Part shown: in pieces, positions 1 through 9,284 of the stretch
How positions within the stretch are numbered: position 1 is the stretch's first letter
Layout of the letters: each line of letters opens with the position of its first letter
Notes under the pieces: generated by a model
Seen by the model: the letters and a program-made list of their open reading frames with translations, nothing else
What the model was told of the DNA's origin: nothing
The model's database searches: none
Made by a program: the position numbers and the translations under genes
Assembly: GCF_019469265.1 (NCBI RefSeq)
Contig: NZ_CP048268.1
Coordinates: forward strand, 1,147,501-1,211,500
Source: Lactobacillus panisapium
GTDB taxonomy: Bacteria; Bacillota; Bacilli; Lactobacillales; Lactobacillaceae
Direction: 5' to 3'
Length of the DNA: 64,000 nt

Positions 1-826
1 CTTCTGGGGCGATTTTAAAATGATTAAGTGTCGTTGCTCCGAGCCAAATTAAGCAAATATAAATAATTCCAATAGCGCTTGTTGCCAATACACCAGCCTT
101 AGCAGTCACTTTTGCGTTACTCTTAGCTGAGGTTTTACCAAGCTGCTTAACTGCCGAAACAATCGTATAGCCAAAAGCTAAACCAGCTAATGCATCCATC
201 GTGTTATAGCCTTGCAAAAAACCGTTAAAAAATGGCATGGTTTGATAAGCAGGAGTAACGCTTTGCTGTTTAGCAGCCCCCATAGGTGAAATTGCTGCCA
301 ATAAAAAAATAAAGAATAACAACACTAAGAATAGTGGGTTTAATATTTTTCCGATACTTTCTAATATTGATGATTGCTTATATGAAATAATAAAAGCTAA
401 TATAAAAAAGACCGCAGAGAAAAGTAATAGACTAATTTGAGAGTATTTTTGCGGTAAAATTGGAGCTAGGCCAACCGAAAAAGAAATACTCGCTGTTCGC
501 GGTGTTGCAAATAATGGTCCCAAAGTTAAATGAATTAGAACCATAAAAGCAAGTGCAAATTTAGGCCCAAGTGGTAGACCAATATCATAAACACCTTTTG
601 CGTGGCTGGCACTAATAGCTAAAACTGCTAATAAAGGTAATAAAACTGCTGTGACCAAAAAGCCAAAGGTCGCCATTCCCCAGTTTGCGCCCGCCATTTG
701 ACCTAAATGAATGGGGAAAATTAAATTTCCTGCTCCGAAAAAAAGTCCGAATAACAAAGAGGCAACAACAAGATATTGCTTCCAGGTTAAGGGTTCTCGA
801 TTTAAGTCTTGTTCTAAATTTTCCAT
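1..826 (-). CDS. brnQ: BrnQ branched-chain amino acid carrier (3' end cut by window edge)
   Basis: The frame is open from the ATG at 826 to the window edge, so the C-terminus is missing. The translation starts MENLEQDLNREPLTWKQYLV and continues with LLFGLFFGAGNLIFPI, the first transmembrane segment typical of the LIVCS family (BrnQ), which imports leucine, isoleucine and valine with a cation. About seven hydrophobic segments are visible in the 275 codons present. The start is supported by AAAGGAGA 6-8 bases upstream. The gene lies directly downstream of a T-box leader (947-1229), so its expression should follow charging of a branched-chain tRNA. Identification is by family signature; preferred substrate among the three amino acids is inferred from the T-box. 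Confidence 0.9.
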   Translation of the reverse strand, partial: MENLEQDLNREPLTWKQYLVVASLLFGLFFGAGNLIFPIHLGQMAGANWGMATFGFLVTAVLLPLLAVLAISASHAKGVYDIGLPLGPKFALAFMVLIHLTLGPLFATPRTASISFSVGLAPILPQKYSQISLLLFSAVFFILAFIISYKQSSILESIGKILNPLFLVLLFFIFLLAAISPMGAAKQQSVTPAYQTMPFFNGFLQGYNTMDALAGLAFGYTIVSAVKQLGKTSAKSNAKVTAKAGVLATSAIGIIYICLIWLGATTLNHFKIAPE

Positions 827-946
827 AATAAATCTCCTTTAATTTTTACTCGCTGATGGTTCCGACATTCTTTGTATCAATATTCCATATGAAAGACCAC
901 TTTCTGCGTAATTTTAGAAAGTTAAGCTTAGGTTTTATAACTAAAA

Positions 947-1229
947 AAAGCACCCTTGAAATTAATCAAGGGTGCTTTTAACACGGTACCACCTAAATTA
1001 CTAATAACCTAGTCAAAAAAAAACCAAGTTAATAAGTCACTTCACGTACGGCAATAATGCGATACGCTAACACGATAATGGGTGTTCCCAATATTAGCTA
1101 CTTTTAATTCACCATATAGCTCAAAGTTACTTTCACTCTGCCATCACGGTTCTTTTTCAGCAACAGAACTCTCTAAAACGCTACGTGCAAAGTTACTTTT
1201 CTTTTCATTGCTTTCTTAATATTAATAAT
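947..1229 (-). promoter_or_regulatory. T-box leader of brnQ, probable valine specifier
   Basis: Read on the minus strand, the leader has the AGAGAG start of stem I, a GTTCT...AGAAC stem, and the conserved antiterminator core AGGTGGTACCGTGTT (980-993). A strong intrinsic terminator follows, with the arms AAAGCACCCTTG and CAAGGGTGCTTT plus a T run (947-978). In the expected specifier position the sequence GTGAAAGTAACTTTGAGC offers GUA (Val) followed by A, aligned with the GAA-x-NNN-A pattern of the methionine T-box at 17748. Val agrees with the downstream BrnQ gene. T-box identity is clear; the specifier is a manual alignment. Confidence 0.85.
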
Positions 1230-1258
1230 ATTTTAATCAAGACATTATTTTTTGTCAA
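1230..1258 (-). promoter_or_regulatory. SigA-type promoter of the brnQ T-box transcript
   Basis: Minus-strand TTGACA (1253-1258), a 17-base spacer and TAAAAT (1230-1235) sit immediately upstream of the T-box. Confidence 0.8.
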
Positions 1259-1308
1259 CGTCAAATCTAAAAAAAAGATTAATTAACTCATTCTGCCTAT
1301 CATAATCA

Positions 1309-1950
1309 TTATGGCAACACAATCTTTGTTCCATGCAATTGATTAACTCTTAGTTCACCAGCAACCAAAGATGCATTACTAGTATTAATTCCACCGCCAG
1401 GTAAAATCTCAATTTGGTTATTCGCCCAAGCAATAATCTTTTTCAAACGATCAAAGTTGGCTTCTACCGGCTCTTTTAAATTTCCTCCGTGCGTCAAGAT
1501 ACGTTTTACACCCATACTTATCAATGATGTTATTGCATTTTTTTGGTCAGATTCTGTTATATGATCAAACGCCATATGCATTACAACGTCAAGTCCTAGT
1601 GCTGTAGCTAGCGAAACTAGCTCTTCCATTTGGACCTTATTAAGCAAATGTTGCTTAGTCAAGCAGCCAAATGTCACTGCATCTGCTTTTAACAAGCCCG
1701 CAATTTGGATATCATTTTTCATCATATCCAGTTCGGTACTATCGTAAACAAAATTGCCACCTCTGGGCCTAATCATGACAACGACTGGAACCTGAAAACC
1801 ATGAGCATAGTCAACCGTTTTTTTGATTACACCAAATGAAGGTGTTGTTCCCCCAGCCTGTAAATTATTATTTAATTCAATTCTACCGGCTCCTGCAGCA
1901 ATATTCTTAGGGACAGACAAAAAATTTTCAACACATGCTTCTTTAATCAC
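1309..1950 (-). CDS. cutC: CutC family protein
   Basis: This 213-residue protein carries the CutC TIM-barrel pattern: GAGRIELNNNLQAGGTTPS near residue 20, VMIRPRGGNF near 57, ADAVTFGCL near 90, and ILPGGGI near 183. CutC proteins were linked to copper homeostasis in E. coli, but the biochemical activity remains unsettled. The predicted start is a GTG with only a weak GAGA upstream. It begins 15 bases after the stop of the aspartylglucosaminidase-like gene on the same strand, so translation is probably coupled. The length is at the lower end for the family. Family call is confident; a copper role is not shown by the sequence. Confidence 0.85.
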   Translation of the reverse strand: MIKEACVENFLSVPKNIAAGAGRIELNNNLQAGGTTPSFGVIKKTVDYAHGFQVPVVVMIRPRGGNFVYDSTELDMMKNDIQIAGLLKADAVTFGCLTKQHLLNKVQMEELVSLATALGLDVVMHMAFDHITESDQKNAITSLISMGVKRILTHGGNLKEPVEANFDRLKKIIAWANNQIEILPGGGINTSNASLVAGELRVNQLHGTKIVLP

Positions 1951-1965
1951 GATTGTTTCTCTTTC

Positions 1966-2916
1966 TTAATCTAATGGAATATGAGTTTTAGCCTCAAATT
2001 TTTCGAGCCATTTTTGTGTAAATGGAAAAATATGAGTTTTGTTGTCCTCCGGCTCAGCTACAAAAATTGTTGGCGTTTGATTAGTGCCAGCTACACAAAA
2101 AGCAAATTGAACGTTAGTAGCTACGCCAAAATTACCATTTTGATCCAAAGCAATAAGTGATATCGCTCCTACGCTACCATACTTTTCCTTTAGCTTATTA
2201 ATAAAGGGGTAAAGTGACTCATCACAAGCCTGTTGCGGACTTTTTCCCTCACCCATTTTATTAACAATTTCATAGGACAGGCATCCCTTCATAATATCTT
2301 CGCCAAGACCTGTCGCAGCTGCTCCACCAATAGAACTATCGACATAAAAGCCTGATCCCGATAAAGGTGAGTCACCTATTCGCCCATTTTCTTTCATAAA
2401 TAATCCGGAAGTTGATGTTGCTGCAACCATCGAACCTTTTTGATCAAGCGTAACCGCACCAACCGTATCATGCCCATCATAAGGGACTAAGTTTTCCTGC
2501 TTTTCAGCTTGAATTCTATCTTCCCACTGAATTTTTGCTTTTTTAGTTAGCATATTTGTCATGGTAAAACCATTTTGCATGGCAAACTTAGTAGCTCCTT
2601 GACCAACTAAAAAGCTATTCGTTTTGCGCTCACTTAATTTTCGTGCAACAGATACTGCATTTTTGACATTTTCAATTGCGGCTACCGATCCTTGAGCAAA
2701 AGTGTCACCATCCATGTAACCTGCATCCATCTGCACCACGCCCTCTTCATTGGGTAGCCCGCCGTAACCAACAGAGTGGTAATCGGGAAAAGATTCTACA
2801 TCATTAATTAGTTATTCAACTGCATCACCGGCAGATTGCTGCTCTTGTAATAATTTACTGGCCTTTTTAAGTCCCTTAAAGGACATTCTCCAAGTCGAAA
2901 TTGCTGCCCAAGTCAT
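1966..2916 (-). pseudogene. N4-(beta-GlcNAc)-asparaginase / isoaspartyl peptidase family, in-frame stop at codon 35
   Basis: The full frame from the ATG at 2916 encodes a 316-codon Ntn-hydrolase of the glycosylasparaginase family. The N-terminus reads TWAAISTWRMSF, then GDAVE, then a TAA at 2812-2814, and resumes in the same frame with DVESFPDYHSVGYGGLPNEE and AGYMDGDTF. The autocatalytic threonine that becomes the new N-terminus lies in GHDTVGAV, near full-length residue 151. Everything except the single stop is intact, so this is a recent nonsense mutation (for example CAA to TAA), a readthrough case or an assembly error. Internal restart at the GTG at 2739 would give 257 residues without the first strand. 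Neighbour cutC is downstream. Confidence 0.85.
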
Positions 2917-2996
2917 GTTTTTACCTTCTTTTTATTAATTTAGATAATTTTAATCTTAAACTATGTATAGAAGAGTTACAACTATTGGTAACAACA

Positions 2997-3037
2997 AAAA
3001 AGATTCTAACCTAATGTAAAAGGCTGAGAATCTTTTT
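2997..3037 (-). terminator. Terminator after the DASS transporter
   Basis: Minus strand AAAAAGATTCTCAGCC pairs with a later GAATCTTTTTT; the T run lies just past the stop of the gene at 3042. Confidence 0.7.
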
Positions 3038-3041
3038 GTAA

Positions 3042-4457
3042 TTACCACATTCCAATTACTTTTGTCCAAACAAGTCCGCCGCCAAGCCAGATTACGTTCA
3101 AGACAACGCCAATGATGGCACTGAGTTTCCACCAATCTTTATTGGAAACATAACCAGTTGAAGATAATAGAGCCGCTGGACCCGCAGAATAGCTCGAAGT
3201 TGACAGGTATAGTGAACCATCTAATGCAAGCATTAAAGCGGCCATGACTGGTGGTACTCCAGCACCAATTGCTATTGATAAAAAACCTGCATATAGAGCT
3301 GAAATTTGAGTTGATACACTTGGGAATAAATAATGTAGGTAAAAATAAGCTAAATATAAAATTACTAATACTAAAACCCAATTCATTCCGTGCAGTGCAC
3401 TTCCCAGAGTCTTTGAAAACCATGGGAAAAAGCCAAGCGTCATTAGTTTTTGCGACATCAACATGATGATTGACAACCAAGTTAAGATATTCCAAGCAAA
3501 GCTTTGTCCAAGAATATCTTTAACATTGATAACACCACAAATAAGTAAAAGAGCCACGGCGATAAAACTAACCTGGGTAGCATCTATTCCAAATTCTGGT
3601 CCAACTAACCATAAAATAACTGAGAGTAAGAAAACGATTCCCATGATCTTTTCGGCAGCCGTCATTTTGCCAAGTTTTTTCAATTTATCGTCTGCCCAAT
3701 CATGAGCATTAGGAGTTTCCTTAATCTTAGGTGGGTAAATTTTATATAAAATAAAAGGAACGACTAATAATGAAATCAAACCAGGAACAATTGCTGCTAA
3801 AAACCATTGCATCCACGAAATTGAAATGTTTTGCGTCTTTGCTATTCCAAGAGCTACCATGTTACCAGCTAAGCCGGTTAAAAACATAGTTGAAGTGACA
3901 ATATTAACTTCGTACTCATTGAAAACCAGGAAAGAACCCATGTCCCGTTCTGTTCCTTTTTTAGGATCAGAACCCATTTCTTTTGATAAGTTATCAATAA
4001 TCGGGTACATAATGCCATTAACACGCGCGTTGTTACTTGGAATACCAATTGCCAAAACAGTCTCAACTAAGGATAATGCGTAAGCTAAGCCTAAAGTTCT
4101 TTTACCAAAAGTTTTTACAAAGAAATAAGCAATTCTCTTACCTAATCCAGATTTGATAAAGCCAGCTGCCATAAACATGCACATTGCAACCATCCAGGCC
4201 GTCGAATTACCGAATCCCGCCGTAACTTCGTCCATTTTGAAGATACCGGTTAAGGTGGCAATTACAACAGCAATAATAGTTGTAGCCATCATTGGTAACG
4301 GCTTAGTCACACAAGCAACGATGGTTGCAATAAAAATCGCGAACAAGTGCCAAGCTGTGATATTGATTGCTGTTGGTCTAATCGGTGTGACTAGCCAAAG
4401 AATAAGGCCAATCCCCACTGGCAAGAGCCATTTTTTCCATTCAAATTTATCTAACAT
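3042..4457 (-). CDS. DASS (SLC13) family dicarboxylate/anion transporter
   Basis: This is a 471-residue polytopic membrane protein with about 12-14 hydrophobic segments. It has the CitT/SodiT-type DASS signature: TAWHLFAIFIATI near residue 35, the first helix hairpin motif IPSNNARVNGIM near 140, and a second SSYSAGPAALLS near 420. The group usually exchanges or co-transports C4-dicarboxylates, citrate or 2-oxoglutarate. It starts 21 bases after the stop of a flavin reductase gene, and the three genes form one operon transcribed from about 8100. By inference it imports the organic acid reduced by the reductases or exports the reduced product. Exact substrate is not deducible. Confidence 0.85.
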   Translation of the reverse strand: MLDKFEWKKWLLPVGIGLILWLVTPIRPTAINITAWHLFAIFIATIVACVTKPLPMMATTIIAVVIATLTGIFKMDEVTAGFGNSTAWMVAMCMFMAAGFIKSGLGKRIAYFFVKTFGKRTLGLAYALSLVETVLAIGIPSNNARVNGIMYPIIDNLSKEMGSDPKKGTERDMGSFLVFNEYEVNIVTSTMFLTGLAGNMVALGIAKTQNISISWMQWFLAAIVPGLISLLVVPFILYKIYPPKIKETPNAHDWADDKLKKLGKMTAAEKIMGIVFLLSVILWLVGPEFGIDATQVSFIAVALLLICGVINVKDILGQSFAWNILTWLSIIMLMSQKLMTLGFFPWFSKTLGSALHGMNWVLVLVILYLAYFYLHYLFPSVSTQISALYAGFLSIAIGAGVPPVMAALMLALDGSLYLSTSSYSAGPAALLSSTGYVSNKDWWKLSAIIGVVLNVIWLGGGLVWTKVIGMW

Positions 4458-4478
4458 TTTTGTTTTCTCCTTAGAAAA

Positions 4479-6299
4479 TTATTTGTTCGCCTTTTTAATA
4501 GCTGAACTAACAGCCTCTTTTAAAGCATGGGTTGTTGTGGAAGCACCTGAAATGGCATCAACAGCTGTTGTGTTTTGTTCCACCATTTCTTGTGGCAGAC
4601 GAGCGATCGCAACAGCCCCAATACCTTCAGTCTCATGATTTTCCAAAACTTCAATGTTCTTAATTGTTTGGTCTTCATAAGTTACTCGGACCAGAATTCT
4701 GCCCCCAATGCCTGCTTTAGAAGAACCAAGATATTGATTCTTTTGCAAAACAATTTGGTTTTCGTTATTGCCATCGAGTAGGTCATTTATGTTCGGGAGA
4801 GTGCCTACACTTGCTGCTTTTGTCGTTAAACTTGGTAACTGTGCAACTTTTTCGCCAGCAATTTTACCAAAAATCAAACACTCTGCTAAATTGCCACCGC
4901 CTTGGTAGCGATTGGTACACATGCCACCAAGTTCACCAGCACTATACAAACGTCTAATCACTTTGCCGTCATTATTTAGAACTTGAGCAAATTCGTTATG
5001 TTGAGGTCCTCCTTGAGTATTTAAAACTGCTGGAGCTAATTTGACGGCATAAAAAGCACCATTAACGTTGAATTGAGCCATTGTTTCTGGGGCACGATTA
5101 AATTCAAGATCTTGCCCTTTTTGCACGAATTGATTAAATCTAGCAATTGTATTTACCAGATTTTTACCAGGAACTTTAATTTTGGTAGCCAAAGCTTCAA
5201 CCGTATCAGCCTTAACGACCTTAGCAAAAAAGTCTTGGTACTTTAATCTTCCTTCTTCTTTTTCCTGCAGAAACTTTTGGTACTGGTTGTGATCAAAGAC
5301 AAGCCATGCGTTATCGTATGCATGCGGCAAAAGATAATCACCGTGTTGGTAAATATGACCATGCCTAAATTTGGCATCCTCACGCATGAACCGTGTCCCA
5401 TCATCGGCAACCGCAATAATGGAACCTTCTTTAACATTTTTCCAGCCACTAATTTGTCTTCCGCGAACATTGTCTTTTTCGGCAATTACGTAACTAGGTA
5501 CTATGCCAAGAGACTCGTAATTACCCATATGCCACATCTTAGCACCAACTTCGGCAGCCATTGTAATGCCATCGCCTTGATTATATAAGGTACCCAATGG
5601 GGTCAACTTGCTAACATGCAGATAGTCTTGCTGCATCTGAGCATTATTTTCAAAACCACCAGTTGCCAGCACCACACCCTTTTTTGCGCGAATAAAATAG
5701 TGCTTGTGATTACGAGTAATTACTGCTCCAACAATTTCATCATTTTCAGGGTCCTGCAAAAGATGCTCAGCCTTTGACTTCAGCCAGACATTAATTTGCG
5801 AACTACGTGAGAGAACTTCTTGGCGAAGTATTTTCCATAAACCAGCATCAAAATCCTGATTATGCACCAAGGCAAAGTCAAAGGTTTCGGAACCATTATA
5901 TTCGGGATACTCGCACAAATTATTTTTATTAGCCAAATGATCACCTGGCTGATAGTCTTTTGACCAAATAAACGGATCAATCCCCAGATACTTCTTAAAA
6001 TAACTCGGCATTTGAACAAAGCCGTCCAAATAAGCATTTAAAGTAGGCTTATCAACATTGAATGGTGCGGCCAATTGCTGATAATAATTAGTTATTTTTT
6101 CTTTATTATGTGCCATTGCCACATGCTGAGCTGAATAGCGGGTATTACCGCCTTCGTGGCCATAAGGGGCAGCGTCTACAATTAGCACCCGACAGCCTTT
6201 ATCTGCGGCAAAACGAGCAGCAGTTGCTCCAGCTCCACCAAAGCCTAAAACTAAAACATCATATTCTCCATCCCACTTAGTTTGTGCATCAATTTTCAT
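4479..6299 (-). CDS. FAD-dependent fumarate/urocanate-type reductase with C-terminal FMN-binding domain (paralogue 1)
   Basis: The 606-residue protein has an N-terminal Rossmann FAD motif (VLGFGGAGATAARFAA, residues 16-31) and the flavocytochrome c / fumarate reductase fold with GGFENNAQM near 215. The C-terminal FAD-binding end carries LYSAGELGGMCTNRYQGGGN. It ends in an FMN-binding domain with the flavinylation-type motif DAISGASTTTHA. There is no signal peptide, so it is probably cytoplasmic. The Arg in TNRYQGG matches the substrate-binding Arg of fumarate reductases, whereas the His usually found in the HTxGG motif is replaced (NTQGG). It lies 12 bases downstream of its paralogue and upstream of a dicarboxylate transporter. 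Substrate could be fumarate, urocanate or another enoate. Confidence 0.85.
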   Translation of the reverse strand: MKIDAQTKWDGEYDVLVLGFGGAGATAARFAADKGCRVLIVDAAPYGHEGGNTRYSAQHVAMAHNKEKITNYYQQLAAPFNVDKPTLNAYLDGFVQMPSYFKKYLGIDPFIWSKDYQPGDHLANKNNLCEYPEYNGSETFDFALVHNQDFDAGLWKILRQEVLSRSSQINVWLKSKAEHLLQDPENDEIVGAVITRNHKHYFIRAKKGVVLATGGFENNAQMQQDYLHVSKLTPLGTLYNQGDGITMAAEVGAKMWHMGNYESLGIVPSYVIAEKDNVRGRQISGWKNVKEGSIIAVADDGTRFMREDAKFRHGHIYQHGDYLLPHAYDNAWLVFDHNQYQKFLQEKEEGRLKYQDFFAKVVKADTVEALATKIKVPGKNLVNTIARFNQFVQKGQDLEFNRAPETMAQFNVNGAFYAVKLAPAVLNTQGGPQHNEFAQVLNNDGKVIRRLYSAGELGGMCTNRYQGGGNLAECLIFGKIAGEKVAQLPSLTTKAASVGTLPNINDLLDGNNENQIVLQKNQYLGSSKAGIGGRILVRVTYEDQTIKNIEVLENHETEGIGAVAIARLPQEMVEQNTTAVDAISGASTTTHALKEAVSSAIKKANK

Positions 6300-6311
6300 T
6301 TTTCTTCTTCT

Positions 6312-8096
6312 TTACTGCTTCTTAGCATTTTTGATTGCTTCGTTAACTGCTTCCTTGAAGGCAGCACTTGTAGTGCTGGCGCCACTGACTGCATCAACAT
6401 CCGTTGTCTGTGCAGAGAGCATCTTTTTGGTCAATACCGGTATTGCTTTGCCTCCTAAAGATGGTGTTTCTTTTTCCTGCAAAGTTTCGATTTTAGCAAT
6501 TTTATTATCATCTAGCGTTACGCGAACAACGATTGGAGCATCGTTAATTCCGTTTTCACTAATACCAATGCCTTGATTTGCACCAGCTTCGTAATCAGCT
6601 GAAGTGGCGTGCGCATCCGACTTAAGGTCCGGATTTTCCGAAGCATTCGTAACAACATCTACTTCTGCCATTTTTCTTTTTGGCCAAGCTGCATTTTCAC
6701 CAGCAATCTTACCGGAAATTAACAAGTCTGCGATACTGTTTGCGCCAATGTATTTTGTTGCAAAGATGTCGCCAAGTTCCCCTGCTTCATATAAGTGCGG
6801 AATAACGTTATTCTCCATATCAAGTACCTCGCATTTTTCATTTCTGCGAGCGCCACCATGAGTATGTAAAATATTATGTCTAATCGCAATGGCATAATAA
6901 GGCCCATTGCCAAAAGCACGCATTGTTTCAATTTTGCGGTTTAACACCATATCCCGTTTTGTTTCTGTTACTTGAAAATTAAAGTCAGCAACTGCTTCAG
7001 CTAATTTTGGAGCACTAATCTTTTCAGCTAACTCTTCGATCGAATCGGCTTTAACTGCATATGAAATTAACTGCTTAATTTGCTCTGCCTTGTCTGAAGA
7101 ATCATTTGCTAGTTGATCATATTGTTTTTGATCCATAACTATGTGAGGATGATTTTGATTTGGCAACATAATCCAATTACCATGGTTATACTTATAACCG
7201 TGACGATCTTCTTCATCTTCTCGGTAATAACGCGTTCCGTCATCCCCAGCAACAAAAATACTGCCGTTAAATAGGCTTTGCCAATTGATCATGTAAGCAA
7301 ACTTCTCTCTTGGCTTGCCCTCATTTAATGAAAAGCCATGAGAATCATAATTAGACATATGCCATAGCCTAGCACCAGCTTCGACAGCTAAATCAATACC
7401 CTTACCCTTATTGTATAAAGTACCAATTGGTGCTAATGACCCTTGGCCGAGAAAAGTCTGTACCATATCCTGATTATTTTCGAAACCGCCACAAGACAAT
7501 ACGACACCATTTTTGGCTGCGACATTTTGCACGATGCCATGGCGTTTAATCTGTACGCCAAGAATTGTTTTTGAAGCAGGATCCTGAATAAGATGTTCCG
7601 CCGGACTTGAAAACCAGACGTCAATTTGATCTAAACGTTCGTAAACTTTCTTCCGAAGTAATTTCCAAAAGCCACCATTGTACATGCCAGCCGTCATTGT
7701 TTGTGAGCGCATAGTAGCCGCATGATCATATTCGGGATATTCACCTTGTGGCCTTCTACCAGTATATTGGGCATCAATTCCAAAATATTTTTGTGAATAT
7801 TCCTTCATTTGTAAAACATTATTTACAAAAGTATCTAAAGCTTTTGGATCGTATTTAAACGGATAGTAAGTTTGTTTATAATAATCACGCAAATCATCAA
7901 AATTATCGCTCCAGGCAAAGGCCCCACCGGCATAGCGGGTATTGCCACCTTCTTGACCTTCTGGCGCAGAATCAATCAATAAAACTTTTGCCTTTTGGTC
8001 AGCGGCAAATCTCGCCGCACCTGCACCAGCTCCACCGAAGCCAACCACGATTACATCATAGATTGCGTCCCACTTAAGAGTTGAATCGTAGATCAT
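6312..8096 (-). CDS. FAD-dependent fumarate/urocanate-type reductase with C-terminal FMN-binding domain (paralogue 2)
   Basis: The 594-residue protein is built like its downstream neighbour: FAD motif VVGFGGAGAGAARFAA near residue 17, GGNTRYAGGAFAW near 50, GGFENNQDM near 205, and a C-terminal FMN domain with DAVSGASTTSAA. It keeps LHTHGGARRN but has ATKYIGANS where fumarate reductases have NRLGG, so the substrate-contact Arg is a Lys. The two copies therefore probably act on different substrates. It is the first gene of the operon, with RBS AGGTAA..., and is divergent from a LysR regulator at 8308. No ApbE flavin transferase is visible in this window. Confidence 0.85.
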   Translation of the reverse strand: MIYDSTLKWDAIYDVIVVGFGGAGAGAARFAADQKAKVLLIDSAPEGQEGGNTRYAGGAFAWSDNFDDLRDYYKQTYYPFKYDPKALDTFVNNVLQMKEYSQKYFGIDAQYTGRRPQGEYPEYDHAATMRSQTMTAGMYNGGFWKLLRKKVYERLDQIDVWFSSPAEHLIQDPASKTILGVQIKRHGIVQNVAAKNGVVLSCGGFENNQDMVQTFLGQGSLAPIGTLYNKGKGIDLAVEAGARLWHMSNYDSHGFSLNEGKPREKFAYMINWQSLFNGSIFVAGDDGTRYYREDEEDRHGYKYNHGNWIMLPNQNHPHIVMDQKQYDQLANDSSDKAEQIKQLISYAVKADSIEELAEKISAPKLAEAVADFNFQVTETKRDMVLNRKIETMRAFGNGPYYAIAIRHNILHTHGGARRNEKCEVLDMENNVIPHLYEAGELGDIFATKYIGANSIADLLISGKIAGENAAWPKRKMAEVDVVTNASENPDLKSDAHATSADYEAGANQGIGISENGINDAPIVVRVTLDDNKIAKIETLQEKETPSLGGKAIPVLTKKMLSAQTTDVDAVSGASTTSAAFKEAVNEAIKNAKKQ

Positions 8097-8307
8097 TATC
8101 TTACCTTCTCTTTCCTAAAAGATTACTTATACTTAATGAAATATATCCTTTAAGAAAAATTAAGTCCAATTTATTTTGCGCAGATTTTTCCTATACAAAA
8201 AATTCTAAAAGCATTGTCAAGTAAGGAATAATTGCAATTTCTTCTCAAGTTTAATATAATCAAAAAAGATGAGATTATAAAAGTTTTTAATTAATTAGGA
8301 GATAAAA

Positions 8308-9189
8308 ATGAACGAAAAAGATCTTCTATACTTTTGTAAATTAGTAGAAACGGGTAATTATACAGCAACGGCTGCTCTATTCGAAGTAACCCAACCAACT
8401 ATCTCAATGGCAATTAAACGGCTGGCTGATAAATTCGATGATCCACTTATTTTGCAAAAAAATAGAAAAAGCAAAATTACTTTGACAGATGCTGGGGAGC
8501 TTCTTTATGAAAAAGCTAAAATTCTATTACAAGATATTTCCAGCATTAATTATGATGTTAAACACGCTAGTGATAAGAAAATAAGGTTAGCTTTTTCTGG
8601 CGAGGCTGGCAATTCATTTATTGCTGATATTATTATGAAGTTTTATCAAGCCGGACTAACCGATTTAATTGACACTAATATTGAAAGATCCGCTGATGCA
8701 TTTTCAGATTTAACTAATGGAGATGTTGACGTAGCAATTTATTCTTGGATGGTGCCAATTAATGATCCTGAATATTTTGTCCATAACCTCAAGAGAACTG
8801 AATTAGTTATTATTACTAGTTTGGATGATCCTTGGAAAGATGTCCACGAGATTAGTGCTTCTGATTTACGCAACCGCAAATTTGTCGCCCGTTCACGGGG
8901 CTATCTAACAAGAGAATGTTTGGAAGAAGTAGGTAAACTGGGTAACTTCTCACCAAATGTGATTTATACTGCGCAAACCATGCAAACGATGATTGACCTA
9001 GTAAAACGGAATGTTGGCATTGCGTTGGCAATGGAAAGCAGCCTTAAGGACGAAACTGGCGTTCACGTAATCCGCTTAAAGCCAGGTCAAAAATTATACG
9101 CTTATATGCAAATCGCAATGCGTAAAAGCTTTGTGCCGAACAAATACCAAAAGAAAGGTATTGAAATCTTGCGGCACTTTAAGCCTTAA
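8308..9189 (+). CDS. LysR family transcriptional regulator of the reductase/transporter operon
   Basis: The 293-residue protein has an N-terminal winged helix-turn-helix (YFCKLVETGNYTATAALF, then QPTISMAIKRLADKF) typical of LysR regulators. A periplasmic-binding-like effector domain follows from about residue 90. It is divergent from the operon starting at 8096, with 211 bases between the two starts, the usual arrangement for a LysR protein and its target. RBS TTAGGAGA precedes the ATG. By inference the co-inducer is a substrate of the flavin reductases or DASS carrier. It is followed by a strong hairpin shared with glpF. Confidence 0.9.
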   Translation: MNEKDLLYFCKLVETGNYTATAALFEVTQPTISMAIKRLADKFDDPLILQKNRKSKITLTDAGELLYEKAKILLQDISSINYDVKHASDKKIRLAFSGEAGNSFIADIIMKFYQAGLTDLIDTNIERSADAFSDLTNGDVDVAIYSWMVPINDPEYFVHNLKRTELVIITSLDDPWKDVHEISASDLRNRKFVARSRGYLTRECLEEVGKLGNFSPNVIYTAQTMQTMIDLVKRNVGIALAMESSLKDETGVHVIRLKPGQKLYAYMQIAMRKSFVPNKYQKKGIEILRHFKP

Positions 9190-9225
9190 TCAGAAATATA
9201 TTAATACATTTTGTAGACTAAAAAA

Positions 9226-9276
9226 ACTCATGACCATACAGCTAAATCTAATTAAAGATTTGCTGTAGTCATGAGT
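9226..9276. terminator. Bidirectional terminator between lysR and glpF
   Basis: Long inverted repeat with AACTCATGAC / GTCATGAGTT outer arms and ACAGC-AAATCT / AGATTTGCTGT inner arms, flanked by A and T runs. It can end both converging genes. Confidence 0.8.
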
Positions 9277-9284
9277 TCTTTTTT

